DNA from: Vibrio sp. FE10
Lineage (GTDB): Bacteria > Pseudomonadota > Gammaproteobacteria > Enterobacterales > Vibrionaceae
Direction: 5' to 3'
Assembly: GCF_030297155.1 (NCBI RefSeq)
Contig: NZ_AP028067.1
Span: 434,001-498,000 of the forward strand
Length of the DNA stretch: 64,000 nucleotides
In this document: piece by piece, positions 54,521 through 64,000 of the stretch
How positions within the stretch are numbered: the first letter of the stretch is position 1
Layout: each line of letters opens with the position of its first letter
Translations under genes and position numbers: made by a program
Notes under the pieces: model-generated
Told to the model about the DNA's origin: nothing
What the model saw: only the letters and a program-made list of their open reading frames with translations
Database searches by the model: none

Positions 54521-54704
54521 GCTTTATATTGACGTAAATTATTTAGATTTCCTTAGAATCCTTCACCCTGATATAAGCTTGGGTCAAAAATTCCCAAAGC
54601 CTATACACAATATGGTGGAGATACGGCGTGAAATCAGTACACTAAAACGTTAATAGAACAAATTATTGCCTAACTAACGGCTCAATCCACTCACTGAGAA
54701 GACT

Positions 54705-55655
54705 ATGACAGAAGCATTCAAACATATTTCAGTATTGCTTAACGAATCTATTGACGGACTTGCGATCAAACCTGACGGTACCTACATCGATGGTACTTTT
54801 GGCCGTGGTGGTCACAGCCGTACAATCCTGTCTAAACTGGGCGAGAATGGACGACTCTTTAGTATCGACCGCGATCCACAAGCGATTGCTGAAGCTCAGA
54901 AGATTGATGATCCCCGTTTTACAATTATCCATGGCCCATTCTCGGGTATGGCTGAATATGCAGAACGTTATGACTTAGTCGGTCAAGTGGATGGTGTTTT
55001 ACTGGATTTAGGTGTTTCTTCACCACAGTTAGATGATGCTGAACGTGGCTTTAGCTTCATGAAAGATGGCCCGTTGGACATGCGTATGGATCCAACAACG
55101 GGTATTCCTGTTTCTCAGTGGTTAGTTGAAGCGGATCTTGATGATATCACTTGGGTTATTCGTGAGTTCGGTGAAGACAAACACGCTCGTCGTATCGCGA
55201 AAGGCATCATTGCTTATCAAGAGAACGAAGAGAACGAACCGTTAACGCGTACTGGTCAACTGGCTAAGCTTATTTCAGATGTTGCTCCAAAGAGCTTTAA
55301 AGAGAAAAAGCACCCAGCGACACGTGCATTCCAAGCGTTTCGTATCTACATCAACAGTGAACTTGAAGAGATCGATACCGCACTGAAAGGCGCAGCAAGC
55401 ATTCTTGCTCCTCAAGGTCGTATCTCTGTTATCAGTTTCCACTCTCTTGAAGACCGTATGGTGAAGCGCTTTATTCGTAAAGAGAGCCAAGGGCCACAAG
55501 TGCCTCACGGTTTACCGCTAACAGAAGATCAGATTAAAGCTTTAGGCAGTGCCGATCTAAAACCAATTGGTAAAGCGATCAAGCCTTCTAAAGATGAAGT
55601 GGATGAGAACACTCGTTCGCGCAGTTCAGTACTACGAATCGCAGAAAAGCTATAA
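54705..55655 (+). CDS. rsmH: 16S rRNA (cytosine-1402-N4)-methyltransferase
   Basis: RsmH methylates N4 of C1402 in 16S rRNA, the same residue treated by RsmI. The 316 residues show the SAM motif [18 protein letters not shown], the [12 protein letters not shown] block and the C-terminal [22 protein letters not shown] precedes the ATG. It is the first gene of the division/cell wall cluster here: no mraZ lies between it and rnpB. A TTGACG at 54529 with TAGAAT 19 bp on is a possible promoter. Confidence 0.97.
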   Translation: MTEAFKHISVLLNESIDGLAIKPDGTYIDGTFGRGGHSRTILSKLGENGRLFSIDRDPQAIAEAQKIDDPRFTIIHGPFSGMAEYAERYDLVGQVDGVLLDLGVSSPQLDDAERGFSFMKDGPLDMRMDPTTGIPVSQWLVEADLDDITWVIREFGEDKHARRIAKGIIAYQENEENEPLTRTGQLAKLISDVAPKSFKEKKHPATRAFQAFRIYINSELEEIDTALKGAASILAPQGRISVISFHSLEDRMVKRFIRKESQGPQVPHGLPLTEDQIKALGSADLKPIGKAIKPSKDEVDENTRSRSSVLRIAEKL

Positions 55656-55658
55656 TCA

Positions 55659-55976
55659 ATGAAGACCTCCAAACCGAACTTAGCGAAGATAATATTTTTT
55701 GATTTGATCTCCGTGGGCAAAGTCCCGTTGGTGCTTCTTATCTGTATCTTCGCGAGTGCGATGGGGGTCGTTCTTACGACACATATGTCACGTCAGGCTA
55801 TTACGCAAAAAGACACGGCATTAGTGGAGCGAGAACAGCTTGATGATGAGTGGCGAAATTTAATGCTTGAAGAGACGGCTCTGGCTGAACATAGCCGCGT
55901 TCAAGCATCGGCAAAACGAGAGCTAGACATGAAACGTCCAGACTCTGACAAAGAAGTAGTGATCACACTGAAATGA
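55659..55976 (+). CDS. ftsL: Cell division protein FtsL
   Basis: A 105-residue bitopic protein of the FtsQLB complex. A short cytoplasmic start is followed by a membrane helix (VPLVLLICIFASAMGVVLTT) and a periplasmic coiled coil with heptads (ALVEREQLDDEWRNLMLEETALAE). It lies 3 bp after rsmH and overlaps ftsI by four bases (ATGA). Sequence conservation is low in this family, so position and topology carry the call. Confidence 0.92.
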   Translation: MKTSKPNLAKIIFFDLISVGKVPLVLLICIFASAMGVVLTTHMSRQAITQKDTALVEREQLDDEWRNLMLEETALAEHSRVQASAKRELDMKRPDSDKEVVITLK

Positions 55977-57730
55977 CCGGTAAAAAGGAAAAAGCACCCG
56001 CGAAAACCGTTAATAAATCAACGAAAGAGCGAGTGAAGAGCGAAAAGGATTCGGATCCAGTTCTTATTAAATGGCGTTTCAACGTCGTGATTGCTTTCGT
56101 GTTTCTTGCCTTTGCTGCACTCGTAGGACGTGTGGCTTACATCCAAATCATTGAACCAGATAACTTAATTCGTCAGGGCGACCTTCGCTCGGTACGTGTT
56201 AAGGCAATTCCTTCCGCCCGCGGCATTATCTCAGACCGCAATGGCGAGCCGCTTGCTGTGAGTGTTCCAGTTGAAGCGGTATGGGCCGACCCGAAAACCA
56301 TTTTCGATAAAAACGGTATGGCCCAAATTGATCGTTGGTATGCATTAGCCGATGTACTTGGCCTAGAACGACAATCGATGATTGATAAGATCTCTAGCAA
56401 CAAATCCCGTCGATTTATTTACCTGCAAAGACAAGTTAGCCCTGCAATGGCTAAGTATATCCGCGAGCTTAAGCTCGTAGGTGTTGGCTTGAAAGCGGAA
56501 TCTCGACGTTACTACCCCGCAGGCGAAGTCAGTGCACACCTTATCGGTGTGACTGGCATTGACGGGCACGGTTTGGAAGGCGTTGAACGCAGCTACGACA
56601 AATGGCTCACGGGCGAAGCGGGTAAGCGGACGATTCGTAAAGATCGCTATGGACGTGTTGTTGAAAACATTGCTTTAGAAGAGCGTGAAGAAGGCAAACC
56701 ACTAGAGCTAACGATCGATCAACGACTTCAGGCGATTGCTTATCGCGCGATCAAGCAGGCTGTGGCGGATCACAAGGCGACTTCAGGCTCAGCTGTATTA
56801 CTCGATGTAAAAACGGGTGCCGTGTTAGCTATGGTTAATGCCCCTTCTTATAATCCGAATAATCGTGCTGATTTACAAAGTTTTAAGATGCGTAACCGCG
56901 TTCTGACCGATGCAATGGAACCGGGTTCTACCGTGAAACCTTTTGTGGTTTTAGCAGCGCTAGAGAACGGCACTGCAGACCCAGATATCGTTATTGATAC
57001 GGGCAATGGCATTATGCAGATCGGTGGTAGTCGCGTACGAGATTCTTCTAAAGTCGGTAAGGCTGACTTAGCGCTGATCCTCAAGAAGTCGAGTAACATC
57101 GGCGTAGCGAAATTGGCACTTAATATGCCACTTGAAGCTTTGCTTGGTATGTACAGTTCAGTTGGTCTAGGCGAGATGTCTGGGCTTAATTTGGTTGGTG
57201 AAACGAGCGGTATTTTCCCGAATCGCCGTCGTTGGTCAAAGTTTGAAATTGCGACCTTAGCATTCGGTTATGGCTTGTCGGTTACACCGATGCAGTTGGC
57301 ACATGCTTATGCAACGCTAGCCAACAAAGGCATGTATGAACCGATTCATATTATTAAAAGTAATGACCAAGATTTTTCTAAGCAAATCATCAAGCGCGAG
57401 AACGCTGAACTGGTTCTGAATATGCTAGAAGGGGTTACTCAAAAAGGCGGTACGGCAACCAGAGCCGCAGTGCCTGGTTATCGAGTTGCAGCAAAAACGG
57501 GTACCTCTCGTAAGGCTGAAGCGGGCGGCTACAGTGATGAATACATCGCGGTGACCGCAGGCTTTGCTCCAGTCAGTGACCCAAGGGTGGCGCTGGTTGT
57601 TGTGGTCAATGAGCCTCAAGGTGACCTTTACTATGGCGGTTCAGTCGCAGCCCCCGTTTTTTCTGAAATCATGAAGGGTGCACTGCAAATACTCAATGTC
57701 CCTGCTGATGAAAACAAGTTTCAAGAATAG
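55973..57730 (+). CDS. ftsI: Septal peptidoglycan transpeptidase PBP3
   Basis: FtsI cross-links septal peptidoglycan with FtsW. The 585 residues have one membrane anchor at about 36-55, a pedestal domain with RGIISDRNGEPLAVS, and a transpeptidase domain with S319-T-V-K, S373-S-N375 and K508-T-G. The basic cytoplasmic head (about 30 residues, Lys-rich) is typical. It overlaps ftsL and is 18 bp from murE. Confidence 0.98.
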   Translation: MTGKKEKAPAKTVNKSTKERVKSEKDSDPVLIKWRFNVVIAFVFLAFAALVGRVAYIQIIEPDNLIRQGDLRSVRVKAIPSARGIISDRNGEPLAVSVPVEAVWADPKTIFDKNGMAQIDRWYALADVLGLERQSMIDKISSNKSRRFIYLQRQVSPAMAKYIRELKLVGVGLKAESRRYYPAGEVSAHLIGVTGIDGHGLEGVERSYDKWLTGEAGKRTIRKDRYGRVVENIALEEREEGKPLELTIDQRLQAIAYRAIKQAVADHKATSGSAVLLDVKTGAVLAMVNAPSYNPNNRADLQSFKMRNRVLTDAMEPGSTVKPFVVLAALENGTADPDIVIDTGNGIMQIGGSRVRDSSKVGKADLALILKKSSNIGVAKLALNMPLEALLGMYSSVGLGEMSGLNLVGETSGIFPNRRRWSKFEIATLAFGYGLSVTPMQLAHAYATLANKGMYEPIHIIKSNDQDFSKQIIKRENAELVLNMLEGVTQKGGTATRAAVPGYRVAAKTGTSRKAEAGGYSDEYIAVTAGFAPVSDPRVALVVVVNEPQGDLYYGGSVAAPVFSEIMKGALQILNVPADENKFQE

Positions 57731-57748
57731 AGCTAATCAGGATTCAAT

Positions 57749-59233
57749 ATGAGTAATAGCCTCACGCTGTCATCTTTACTTTCTCCTTGGGGAGACTTTG
57801 GTTCTCCTGAGTTGGAGTCGATTGCTGTTGAGCAGTTGGAGTTGGATAGCCGAGCCATCAAGGAAGGTGATATTTTTGTTGCCGTAATTGGACATGCTGT
57901 CGACGGCCGTCGGTTTATCGATAAAGCCGTTTCTCAAGGCGCGAAAGCTGTCATTGCACAAGCTAGCGATGACAAAGCTCATGGCTTGGTTGAGTGGCTA
58001 AACTCGGTTCCTGTGGTTTATGTTTCAGACTTAAACTCAACACTCTCTGAATTAGCTGGCCGTGTTTATTCTTCTCAAGCGACCAAATTGATTGGTGTCA
58101 CGGGCACCAATGGCAAAACCACCATCACCCAATTGATTGCTCAATGGCTTGATCTCGTCGGCCAACGTTCTGCGGTTATGGGTACAACGGGCAATGGCTT
58201 CTTAGACAATCTAAAAACCGCGGCTAATACCACTGGCAGTGCCATCGAGATACAGCGCACACTGAGTGAGTTAGCTGCAGAAAAAGCGGTGTATACCGCA
58301 ATGGAAATCTCTTCTCATGGTTTGGTGCAAGGTCGAGTAAAGGCTTTGGACTTTGAGGTTGGTGTCTTTACTAACTTGAGTCGTGATCATCTTGATTATC
58401 ATGGCACGATGGAAGAGTACGCATTGGCTAAGAAGAGCCTGTTTACTCAACACAAATGCAAGCATGCAGTGATTAATGTGGATGACGAAGTGGGTAAAGC
58501 TTGGATGTCAGATTTATCCAATGCCATTGCAGTTTCACTGTCACCGCTAACGGGCTATCAACAATCGGTATGGGCATCTGATGTCGCTTATGCAGAAACC
58601 GGTATTCAGTTGTCTTTCGATGGAAGTTGGGGACAAGGGAAGCTTTCTGTTCCACTGATTGGTCAGTTCAACGCATCAAATGTATTGGTTGCTTTTGCGA
58701 CCTTGCTTTCGTTGGGTATCGACAAGCAAATCTTGATCGACACTGCGCCTCAGCTTCAACCTGTCATTGGCCGAATGGAGCTTTTCCAAGTTCCGAACAA
58801 AGCAAAAGTCGTTGTCGATTACGCTCATACGCCCGATGCGTTAGAGAAAGCATTGGCTGCACTACGCGTGCATTGCTCTGGACAATTGTGGGCAATCTTC
58901 GGTTGTGGTGGTGATCGCGATACAGGTAAGCGCCCAATGATGGCAGCGACCGCCGAGCAGTTCGCCGATAAAAGCATTATTTCAGATGACAACCCTCGCA
59001 GCGAAGATCCTGCTTTGATTGTTAAAGATATGCTGGCTGGCCTAAGTAAACCTGAATCTGCATTTGTCGAGCACGATCGCTACCAAGCGGTTAAGTTTGC
59101 TCTAGAGCAGGCTGGCAGCAATGACATTATTCTTTTGGCAGGTAAAGGCCATGAGGATTATCAAGTATTGAAAGACAAAACGGTACATTATTCAGACCGA
59201 GAGTCTGCGCTACAACTTTTAGGTATTTCATAA
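57749..59233 (+). CDS. murE: UDP-MurNAc-tripeptide synthetase (meso-diaminopimelate adding)
   Basis: MurE adds the third amino acid of the peptidoglycan stem. The 494 residues carry the ATP loop [14 protein letters not shown] and the motif [10 protein letters not shown], whose DNPR is characteristic of enzymes using meso-diaminopimelate. The Mur N-terminal and C-terminal domains are complete, with [14 protein letters not shown] near residue 390. The stop shares a base with murF (TAATG). Confidence 0.98.
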   Translation: MSNSLTLSSLLSPWGDFGSPELESIAVEQLELDSRAIKEGDIFVAVIGHAVDGRRFIDKAVSQGAKAVIAQASDDKAHGLVEWLNSVPVVYVSDLNSTLSELAGRVYSSQATKLIGVTGTNGKTTITQLIAQWLDLVGQRSAVMGTTGNGFLDNLKTAANTTGSAIEIQRTLSELAAEKAVYTAMEISSHGLVQGRVKALDFEVGVFTNLSRDHLDYHGTMEEYALAKKSLFTQHKCKHAVINVDDEVGKAWMSDLSNAIAVSLSPLTGYQQSVWASDVAYAETGIQLSFDGSWGQGKLSVPLIGQFNASNVLVAFATLLSLGIDKQILIDTAPQLQPVIGRMELFQVPNKAKVVVDYAHTPDALEKALAALRVHCSGQLWAIFGCGGDRDTGKRPMMAATAEQFADKSIISDDNPRSEDPALIVKDMLAGLSKPESAFVEHDRYQAVKFALEQAGSNDIILLAGKGHEDYQVLKDKTVHYSDRESALQLLGIS

Positions 59234-60612
59234 TGATTGATGTATCACTCGAGCAGATTTGTTTTGCTGTTAATGGCGAGCTGATTGAGCATTCAGAAAC
59301 CAGTAATCACAATACAGTGATCAACGCCGTTTCTACCGACACGCGTACAGTCGAAGATGGTGCGCTGTTTGTTGCTATCGTCGGTGAGCGTTTCGATGCG
59401 CATGACTTTTGCCACCAAGCGGTTGCAGCAAACGCGAGCGCGTTGTTAGTCGAACGAAAACTTGACCTAAATATTACTCAAGTTGTTGTTGAAGACACTA
59501 AACTTGCTTTAGGTCAGCTAAGTGCTTGGATCCATAAGCAATGTAATGTTCCGACCATGGCGATTACAGGCAGCTGTGGCAAAACGACCGTCAAAGAGAT
59601 GGTGGCAAGTATTCTACAACAGCGTGGCAAGGTGCTGTTTACGGCTGGTAACTTCAATAATGATATTGGTGTGCCTTTGACTTTGCTGCGCAGTGAACCA
59701 AGCGATGACTATGCGGTGATCGAATTAGGCGCCAACCATATTGGTGAAATCGCCTACACCACGCAGCTCGTGAAACCACAGGTTGCCTTGGTGAATAATG
59801 TGGCGGTGGCTCACTTAGAAGGCTTTGGTTCTATTGATGGCGTAAAACAAGCGAAAGGTGAAATCTTTCAGGGGCTTGCTGCCGGTGATACTGCTATTGT
59901 TAATTTAGAGAGCAACGGTGGTGATTTTTGGAATGAAGTACTCGCGGATAAAACGGTACTGACATTTTCTGAAAGTAACCATGAAGCCGATTATTTTGCT
60001 GATAATATCGAAATCAACGACCAAGGCGAAGCTTGCTTTGATATGCAAACACCACTAGGTGCTACAGCTGTTGAACTTGGTATTATTGGTCAGCATAACG
60101 TGGCGAACGCGTTGGCGGCGGCAGCGTTGAGCATTCAATTTGGTGCAACGCTTGATGAAATAAAAAGTGGTTTAGCGAATCTTATCTCGGTCAAAGGGCG
60201 AGTTGAGGTTCAACAATTAAGTCAGAATATCAAGCTGATAGATGACAGTTATAACGCTAGTGTGCCTGCAATGAAGGCGGCAGCGAAACTGCTGTCGAGC
60301 TTTAAAGGTCAACGTTGGTTGATTTTAGGCAATATGGCTGAATTAGGCGACGAAAGTCTTGCACTTCACCGTCAAGTCGGTGAATATGCTGCCCCATTCG
60401 CTTTTGAGCATGTACTCACTTACGGTGATGATACCAAGGTGATTAGTGAGGTCTGTAATGGTACTCACTTCGCAACGCATCAAGCGATGATCGCACACAT
60501 AGAGCAGCACTTATGCTTGCCGAATAACGTGTCACACACCTTGTTGGTGAAAGGCGCAAACAGTGCAGGAATGAGTAAAATAGCCGCTGCTTTAAAGGAG
60601 AACTTTTCATGA
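59233..60612 (+). CDS. murF: UDP-MurNAc-tripeptide D-alanyl-D-alanine ligase
   Basis: MurF adds D-Ala-D-Ala to complete the pentapeptide. The 459 residues contain the ATP loop [36 protein letters not shown] and the C-terminal domain with [14 protein letters not shown]. It is coupled to murE by TAATG and overlaps mraY by ATGA. Confidence 0.98.
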   Translation: MIDVSLEQICFAVNGELIEHSETSNHNTVINAVSTDTRTVEDGALFVAIVGERFDAHDFCHQAVAANASALLVERKLDLNITQVVVEDTKLALGQLSAWIHKQCNVPTMAITGSCGKTTVKEMVASILQQRGKVLFTAGNFNNDIGVPLTLLRSEPSDDYAVIELGANHIGEIAYTTQLVKPQVALVNNVAVAHLEGFGSIDGVKQAKGEIFQGLAAGDTAIVNLESNGGDFWNEVLADKTVLTFSESNHEADYFADNIEINDQGEACFDMQTPLGATAVELGIIGQHNVANALAAAALSIQFGATLDEIKSGLANLISVKGRVEVQQLSQNIKLIDDSYNASVPAMKAAAKLLSSFKGQRWLILGNMAELGDESLALHRQVGEYAAPFAFEHVLTYGDDTKVISEVCNGTHFATHQAMIAHIEQHLCLPNNVSHTLLVKGANSAGMSKIAAALKENFS

Positions 60613-61691
60613 TAATTTGGCTTGCAGAGCTACTACAGCCATACTTTTCTTTTTTCCGTTTGTTCGAATACCTATCGTTTCGAGCCATCGCGAGTATTTT
60701 GACGGCTTTATGTCTGTCGCTGTGGATGGGACCTCGTTTAATTGAGCGTCTGCAAATGCTACAAATTGGCCAAGTTGTTCGTAATGACGGCCCTGAATCT
60801 CACTTCAGCAAACGTGGTACGCCAACCATGGGCGGTGTGATGATCCTTGCTGCTATCATTATTACGGTATTGGTGTGGGCTGATCTTTCCAACCCTTACG
60901 TTTGGGCAGTATTGGCCGTGCTTGCTGGCTACGGCGCCGTTGGCTTTGTTGATGACTACCGTAAAGTGGTTCGTAAGAACACTGATGGTCTGATTGCTCG
61001 CTGGAAGTACTTCTGGCAATCCGCGATCGCATTGGTTGTGGCGTTTGCTCTATATGCTCACGGACACGATACTGCGGCAACTCAGTTGGTGGTTCCTTTC
61101 TTTAAAGATGTGATGCCACAGCTAGGTTTATTGTACATCGTACTGACTTATTTTGTTATTGTGGGTACCAGTAATGCGGTAAACCTAACGGACGGCCTAG
61201 ACGGCTTGGCCATTATGCCAACGGTTATGGTGGCGGCTGGTTTTGCTGTGATTGCTTGGGCAACAGGTAACGTTAACTTCGCGGCATACCTTCACATTCC
61301 ATACATTCCATACACCTCTGAGCTGGTTGTGGTTTGTACCGCTATCGTGGGTGCGGGTCTTGGTTTCCTATGGTTTAACACCTACCCAGCACAAGTCTTC
61401 ATGGGCGATGTTGGCTCACTAGCGCTTGGTGGTGCATTAGGTGTGATTGCTGTTTTGGTTCGCCAAGAATTGGTACTGGTTATCATGGGCGGTGTGTTTG
61501 TAATGGAGACCTTGTCAGTTATTCTGCAGGTGGGCTCTTACAAATTGCGTGGTCAGCGTATTTTCCGCATGGCACCGATTCATCACCACTACGAACTGAA
61601 AGGTTGGCCAGAGCCGCGTGTAATCGTGCGCTTTTGGATCATCTCAATGGTATTAGTCTTGGTTGGTCTAGCGACACTGAAAGTTCGTTAA
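60609..61691 (+). CDS. mraY: Phospho-MurNAc-pentapeptide transferase
   Basis: MraY makes lipid I from UDP-MurNAc-pentapeptide and undecaprenyl phosphate at the inner membrane. The 360 residues span about ten helices. Signatures are [36 protein letters not shown], the [11 protein letters not shown] loop and the His-rich [10 protein letters not shown]. Its lipid carrier is recycled by UppP, encoded at 14205. It is complete. Confidence 0.98.
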   Translation: MIIWLAELLQPYFSFFRLFEYLSFRAIASILTALCLSLWMGPRLIERLQMLQIGQVVRNDGPESHFSKRGTPTMGGVMILAAIIITVLVWADLSNPYVWAVLAVLAGYGAVGFVDDYRKVVRKNTDGLIARWKYFWQSAIALVVAFALYAHGHDTAATQLVVPFFKDVMPQLGLLYIVLTYFVIVGTSNAVNLTDGLDGLAIMPTVMVAAGFAVIAWATGNVNFAAYLHIPYIPYTSELVVVCTAIVGAGLGFLWFNTYPAQVFMGDVGSLALGGALGVIAVLVRQELVLVIMGGVFVMETLSVILQVGSYKLRGQRIFRMAPIHHHYELKGWPEPRVIVRFWIISMVLVLVGLATLKVR

Positions 61692-61700
61692 TCCTGTATG

Positions 61701-61724
61701 AGCCTCTTGATGAGAGGCTCTTTA
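61701..61724 (+). terminator. Terminator-like hairpin between mraY and murD
   Basis: GAGCCTCT pairs exactly with AGAGGCTC around a 5-nt loop and is followed by only three T residues. It interrupts an otherwise tightly packed operon in its 58-bp gap, so a partial stop or an mRNA-processing role is possible. Confidence 0.5.
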
Positions 61725-61749
61725 AAACTATTAAGAGCATCTTGTTTAA

Positions 61750-63066
61750 ATGGAACGTTGGCAAAATATTCAAAATGTAGTGGTTGTGGGGCTCGGTATT
61801 ACCGGGCTCTCTGTCGTTAAACATCTCGTAAAATATCAACCTCAGACTCATGTGAAGGTGATTGATACTCGAGAACTACCACCAGGCCGAGAATCTTTGC
61901 CTGAATCGGTAGAGCTGCATTCTGGAAGTTGGAATAGCCAATGGTTAGCGAAAGCTGATTTAGTGGTTGCTAACCCGGGTATCGCCTTAGCGACCCCTGA
62001 AATACAAGATGTTATTCAAGCGGGAACTCCGGTTGTTGGCGATATTGAACTGTTTGGCTGGGCGGTAGACAAACCCGTCGTGGCAATAACAGGTTCCAAT
62101 GGTAAAAGTACGGTGACCGATCTAACGGGTGTGCTTGCTAAGGCCGCCGGTCTTAACGTTGGCGTTGGTGGCAACATCGGTATTCCAGCCTTAGACCTTC
62201 TTGAGCTTGATGCCGACTTGTATGTTCTTGAGCTTTCAAGCTTTCAGCTAGAGACAACATCCAGTTTAAGTCTTGCAGCTGCGGCCTTTTTGAACCTGTC
62301 AGAAGATCATATGGATCGCTATCAAGGCATGGCCGATTACCGTGACGCTAAATTAAGAATTTTTAATAATGCTCAGTACGCGATTGTAAACCGAGAAGAC
62401 AAAGAGACTTATCCTGACCACACGATGTCATTGGTGACATTTGGACTCGATGACCAAGAGTTTGGTGTATCAATAGTCGATGGTACCGAATGGCTAGTGG
62501 ATAACGGTAAGCCAGTACTTGCTACTCAAGATTTAACATTGGTTGGACGTCACAATGTGGCGAATGCGTTAGTCTCTTTAGCACTGTTGAAGCAAGTTGG
62601 TATTGATTACAGCAAAAGCCTTGAAGCTCTGAAAGCCTACAACGGTTTAACGCATCGTTGCCAAGTAGTGGCTGACAGACGCGAAATCAAATGGGTTAAC
62701 GACTCGAAAGCGACCAACGTAGCCAGTACATTAGCGGCTCTGTCGGGGTTAGAGTACCAAGGTACTTTGTATCTCTTAGTCGGAGGTGTGGGCAAAGGCG
62801 CTGACTTTAGCGAGCTTAAACCCGTGTTGGCGCAACTAGACCGTGTTCAGTTGTGTTGCTTCGGTGAAGATGCTGCGCAATTCATGCCATTACATCCATC
62901 GGCGAAGACGTTTGATACCATGCGTGACATCATCGAGAGCATCTCTGCACAACTGGCGTCGGGTGACATGGTGATGCTGTCTCCTGCGTGTGCAAGCTTC
63001 GATCAATTTAATAACTTCATGGCGAGAGGTGATGCGTTCACTGAACTTGCCCATGAGTATGCCTAA
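61750..63066 (+). CDS. murD: UDP-MurNAc-L-alanine:D-glutamate ligase
   Basis: MurD adds D-Glu, the second residue of the stem. The 438 residues open with a Rossmann-like motif [16 protein letters not shown]. The ATP loop is [13 protein letters not shown], followed by LELSSFQLE and the C-terminal [15 protein letters not shown]. The start at 61750 has no strong ribosome binding site. It is followed 22 bp later by ftsW. Confidence 0.97.
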   Translation: MERWQNIQNVVVVGLGITGLSVVKHLVKYQPQTHVKVIDTRELPPGRESLPESVELHSGSWNSQWLAKADLVVANPGIALATPEIQDVIQAGTPVVGDIELFGWAVDKPVVAITGSNGKSTVTDLTGVLAKAAGLNVGVGGNIGIPALDLLELDADLYVLELSSFQLETTSSLSLAAAAFLNLSEDHMDRYQGMADYRDAKLRIFNNAQYAIVNREDKETYPDHTMSLVTFGLDDQEFGVSIVDGTEWLVDNGKPVLATQDLTLVGRHNVANALVSLALLKQVGIDYSKSLEALKAYNGLTHRCQVVADRREIKWVNDSKATNVASTLAALSGLEYQGTLYLLVGGVGKGADFSELKPVLAQLDRVQLCCFGEDAAQFMPLHPSAKTFDTMRDIIESISAQLASGDMVMLSPACASFDQFNNFMARGDAFTELAHEYA

Positions 63067-63088
63067 CGTGTTGAAGGACTAACATTCA

Positions 63089-64000
63089 GTGCAAAGAGTG
63101 AAAGAGATTAATCAATCTATTTGGCAATGGCTTAACCGTGCCACACCAGCGGCGCTCTACGATCGTCAGTTGGTATGGATTGCTCTTGGATTGATGCTAA
63201 CGGGCTTGGTAATGGTAACGTCGGCTTCGTTCCCAATCAGTGCTCGTTTAACCGATCAGCCGTTTCACTTTATGTTCCGTCACGCCATTTTCTTGGTGTT
63301 AGCGTTAATCGTATCCAGCGTAATACTTCAAATTCCAATGAAGCGTTGGTTTCAATACAGCATGTACCTACTGGGGTTATCCTTCTTTTTGTTGGTTGTG
63401 GTATTAGCTGTCGGTAAATCGGTGAACGGTGCATCGCGCTGGATTCCGCTTGGATTGTTTAACTTACAACCTGCCGAAGTCGCTAAATTATCGCTGTTTA
63501 TCTTTATGGCAGGCTACTTGGTTCGAAAACAAGACGAAGTGAGGAAAACCTTCTTCGGTGGTTTTGGTAAGCCAATTATGGTGTTTGGTGCCTTTGCAGT
63601 ATTACTCCTTGGCCAACCCGATTTAGGTACCGTTGTTGTAATGCTGGTTACCTTGTTTGGCATGCTATTTATCGCAGGTGCCAAGCTTTCACAGTTTATT
63701 GCCTTAATGGTGGCGGGTATTGCCGCGGTCGTCGGCTTGATTGTTATTGAGCCTTATCGTGTTCGACGTGTGACCTCATTCTGGGAACCATGGAATGACC
63801 CGTTTGGCAGTGGCTACCAGTTAACTCAATCACTGATGGCATTTGGCCGTGGTGATTGGATGGGGCAAGGCCTTGGTAACTCGGTTCAGAAGTTAGAATA
63901 TTTACCAGAAGCACATACCGATTTTGTGTTTGCTGTATTGGCTGAAGAGTTGGGCTTTGTTGGCGTGACCTTAGTGCTGATCCTTATTTTTAGTCTGGTG
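63089..64000 (+). CDS. ftsW: Septal peptidoglycan polymerase FtsW, N-terminal 304 residues (runs off the right edge)
   Basis: FtsW is the SEDS-family glycosyltransferase that works with FtsI. The frame starts at GTG 63089 ([15 protein letters not shown]) with GAAGGA upstream; a second GTG nine bases on is possible. Several membrane helices are visible, with [31 protein letters not shown] and the [18 protein letters not shown] region, whose acidic residues are conserved in SEDS proteins. It stays open to the last base. Confidence 0.95.
   Translation, partial: MQRVKEINQSIWQWLNRATPAALYDRQLVWIALGLMLTGLVMVTSASFPISARLTDQPFHFMFRHAIFLVLALIVSSVILQIPMKRWFQYSMYLLGLSFFLLVVVLAVGKSVNGASRWIPLGLFNLQPAEVAKLSLFIFMAGYLVRKQDEVRKTFFGGFGKPIMVFGAFAVLLLGQPDLGTVVVMLVTLFGMLFIAGAKLSQFIALMVAGIAAVVGLIVIEPYRVRRVTSFWEPWNDPFGSGYQLTQSLMAFGRGDWMGQGLGNSVQKLEYLPEAHTDFVFAVLAEELGFVGVTLVLILIFSLV

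Noticed and set aside
1..64000. Mobile elements, prophage or integrated islands
   Set aside because: No transposase, integrase, phage gene, terminal inverted repeats or duplicated tRNA end was found; the single tRNA is flanked by normal core genes.

Overview
The window is a stretch of core chromosome from a Vibrio-like gammaproteobacterium. The genus call is inference from protein sequence: several products closely match Vibrio or E. coli families, and the gene set includes type II secretion gspAB and a Pit/DUF47 phosphate transport pair. No prophage, insertion sequence, integron or CRISPR array was seen. Nearly all genes are intact housekeeping genes; pykF at the left edge and ftsW at the right edge run out of the window.

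Layout. 1-5.3 kb: pykF (partial, minus), a DeoR/GlpR-type regulator beside glmS, and metY. 5.5-10.3 kb: tRNA-Ile2(CAU), then the macromolecular synthesis operon rpsU-yqeY-dnaG-rpoD on the minus strand. 10.5-19.8 kb: tsaD, an alpha/beta hydrolase, plsY, folB-folK-uppP, cca, gspA-gspB and ygiM. 20-30.6 kb: a DUF47-Pit phosphate transport pair, a CYTH-CHAD triphosphatase, a potassium channel, a chemoreceptor, glnE and hldE. 30.7-39.3 kb: tolC divergent from nudF-yqiB-cpdA-yqiA, then parE-parC. 39.4-52.7 kb: degQ-degS, zapG, zapE, rplM-rpsI, petABC, sspAB, and a minus-strand lpoA-yraN-diaA-dolP cluster. 52.8-64 kb: rsmI, the RNase P RNA gene rnpB, and the division and cell wall cluster rsmH-ftsL-ftsI-murE-murF-mraY-murD-ftsW. 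Much of 5-39 kb matches the gene content around 68-69 min of the E. coli map, rearranged and with insertions such as gspAB.

The genes fall into a few linked jobs. Envelope building includes glmS (amino sugar supply), uppP (lipid carrier), lpoA, the mur/fts genes, hldE (LPS heptose), plsY, tolC and dolP. Envelope stress and secretion are covered by degQ/degS and gspAB. Information processing is covered by rpoD, dnaG, parEC, ribosomal proteins, cca, tsaD and rnpB. Respiration is covered by the cytochrome bc1 genes petABC.

The most unusual structure is at 53.7-54.5 kb. Four 43-bp tandem repeats sit just upstream of rnpB. Inside rnpB, the P3-region hairpin has been expanded by a 24-nt unit present about 2.7 times, each copy with a UUCG loop. 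Other points worth checking are a GTTTC/GAAAC half-site cluster at the DeoR gene promoter, a perfect palindrome over the likely pykF promoter, a structured rplM leader, an sspA promoter lying upstream of a terminator hairpin, and a 12-residue N-terminal insertion in Cca.
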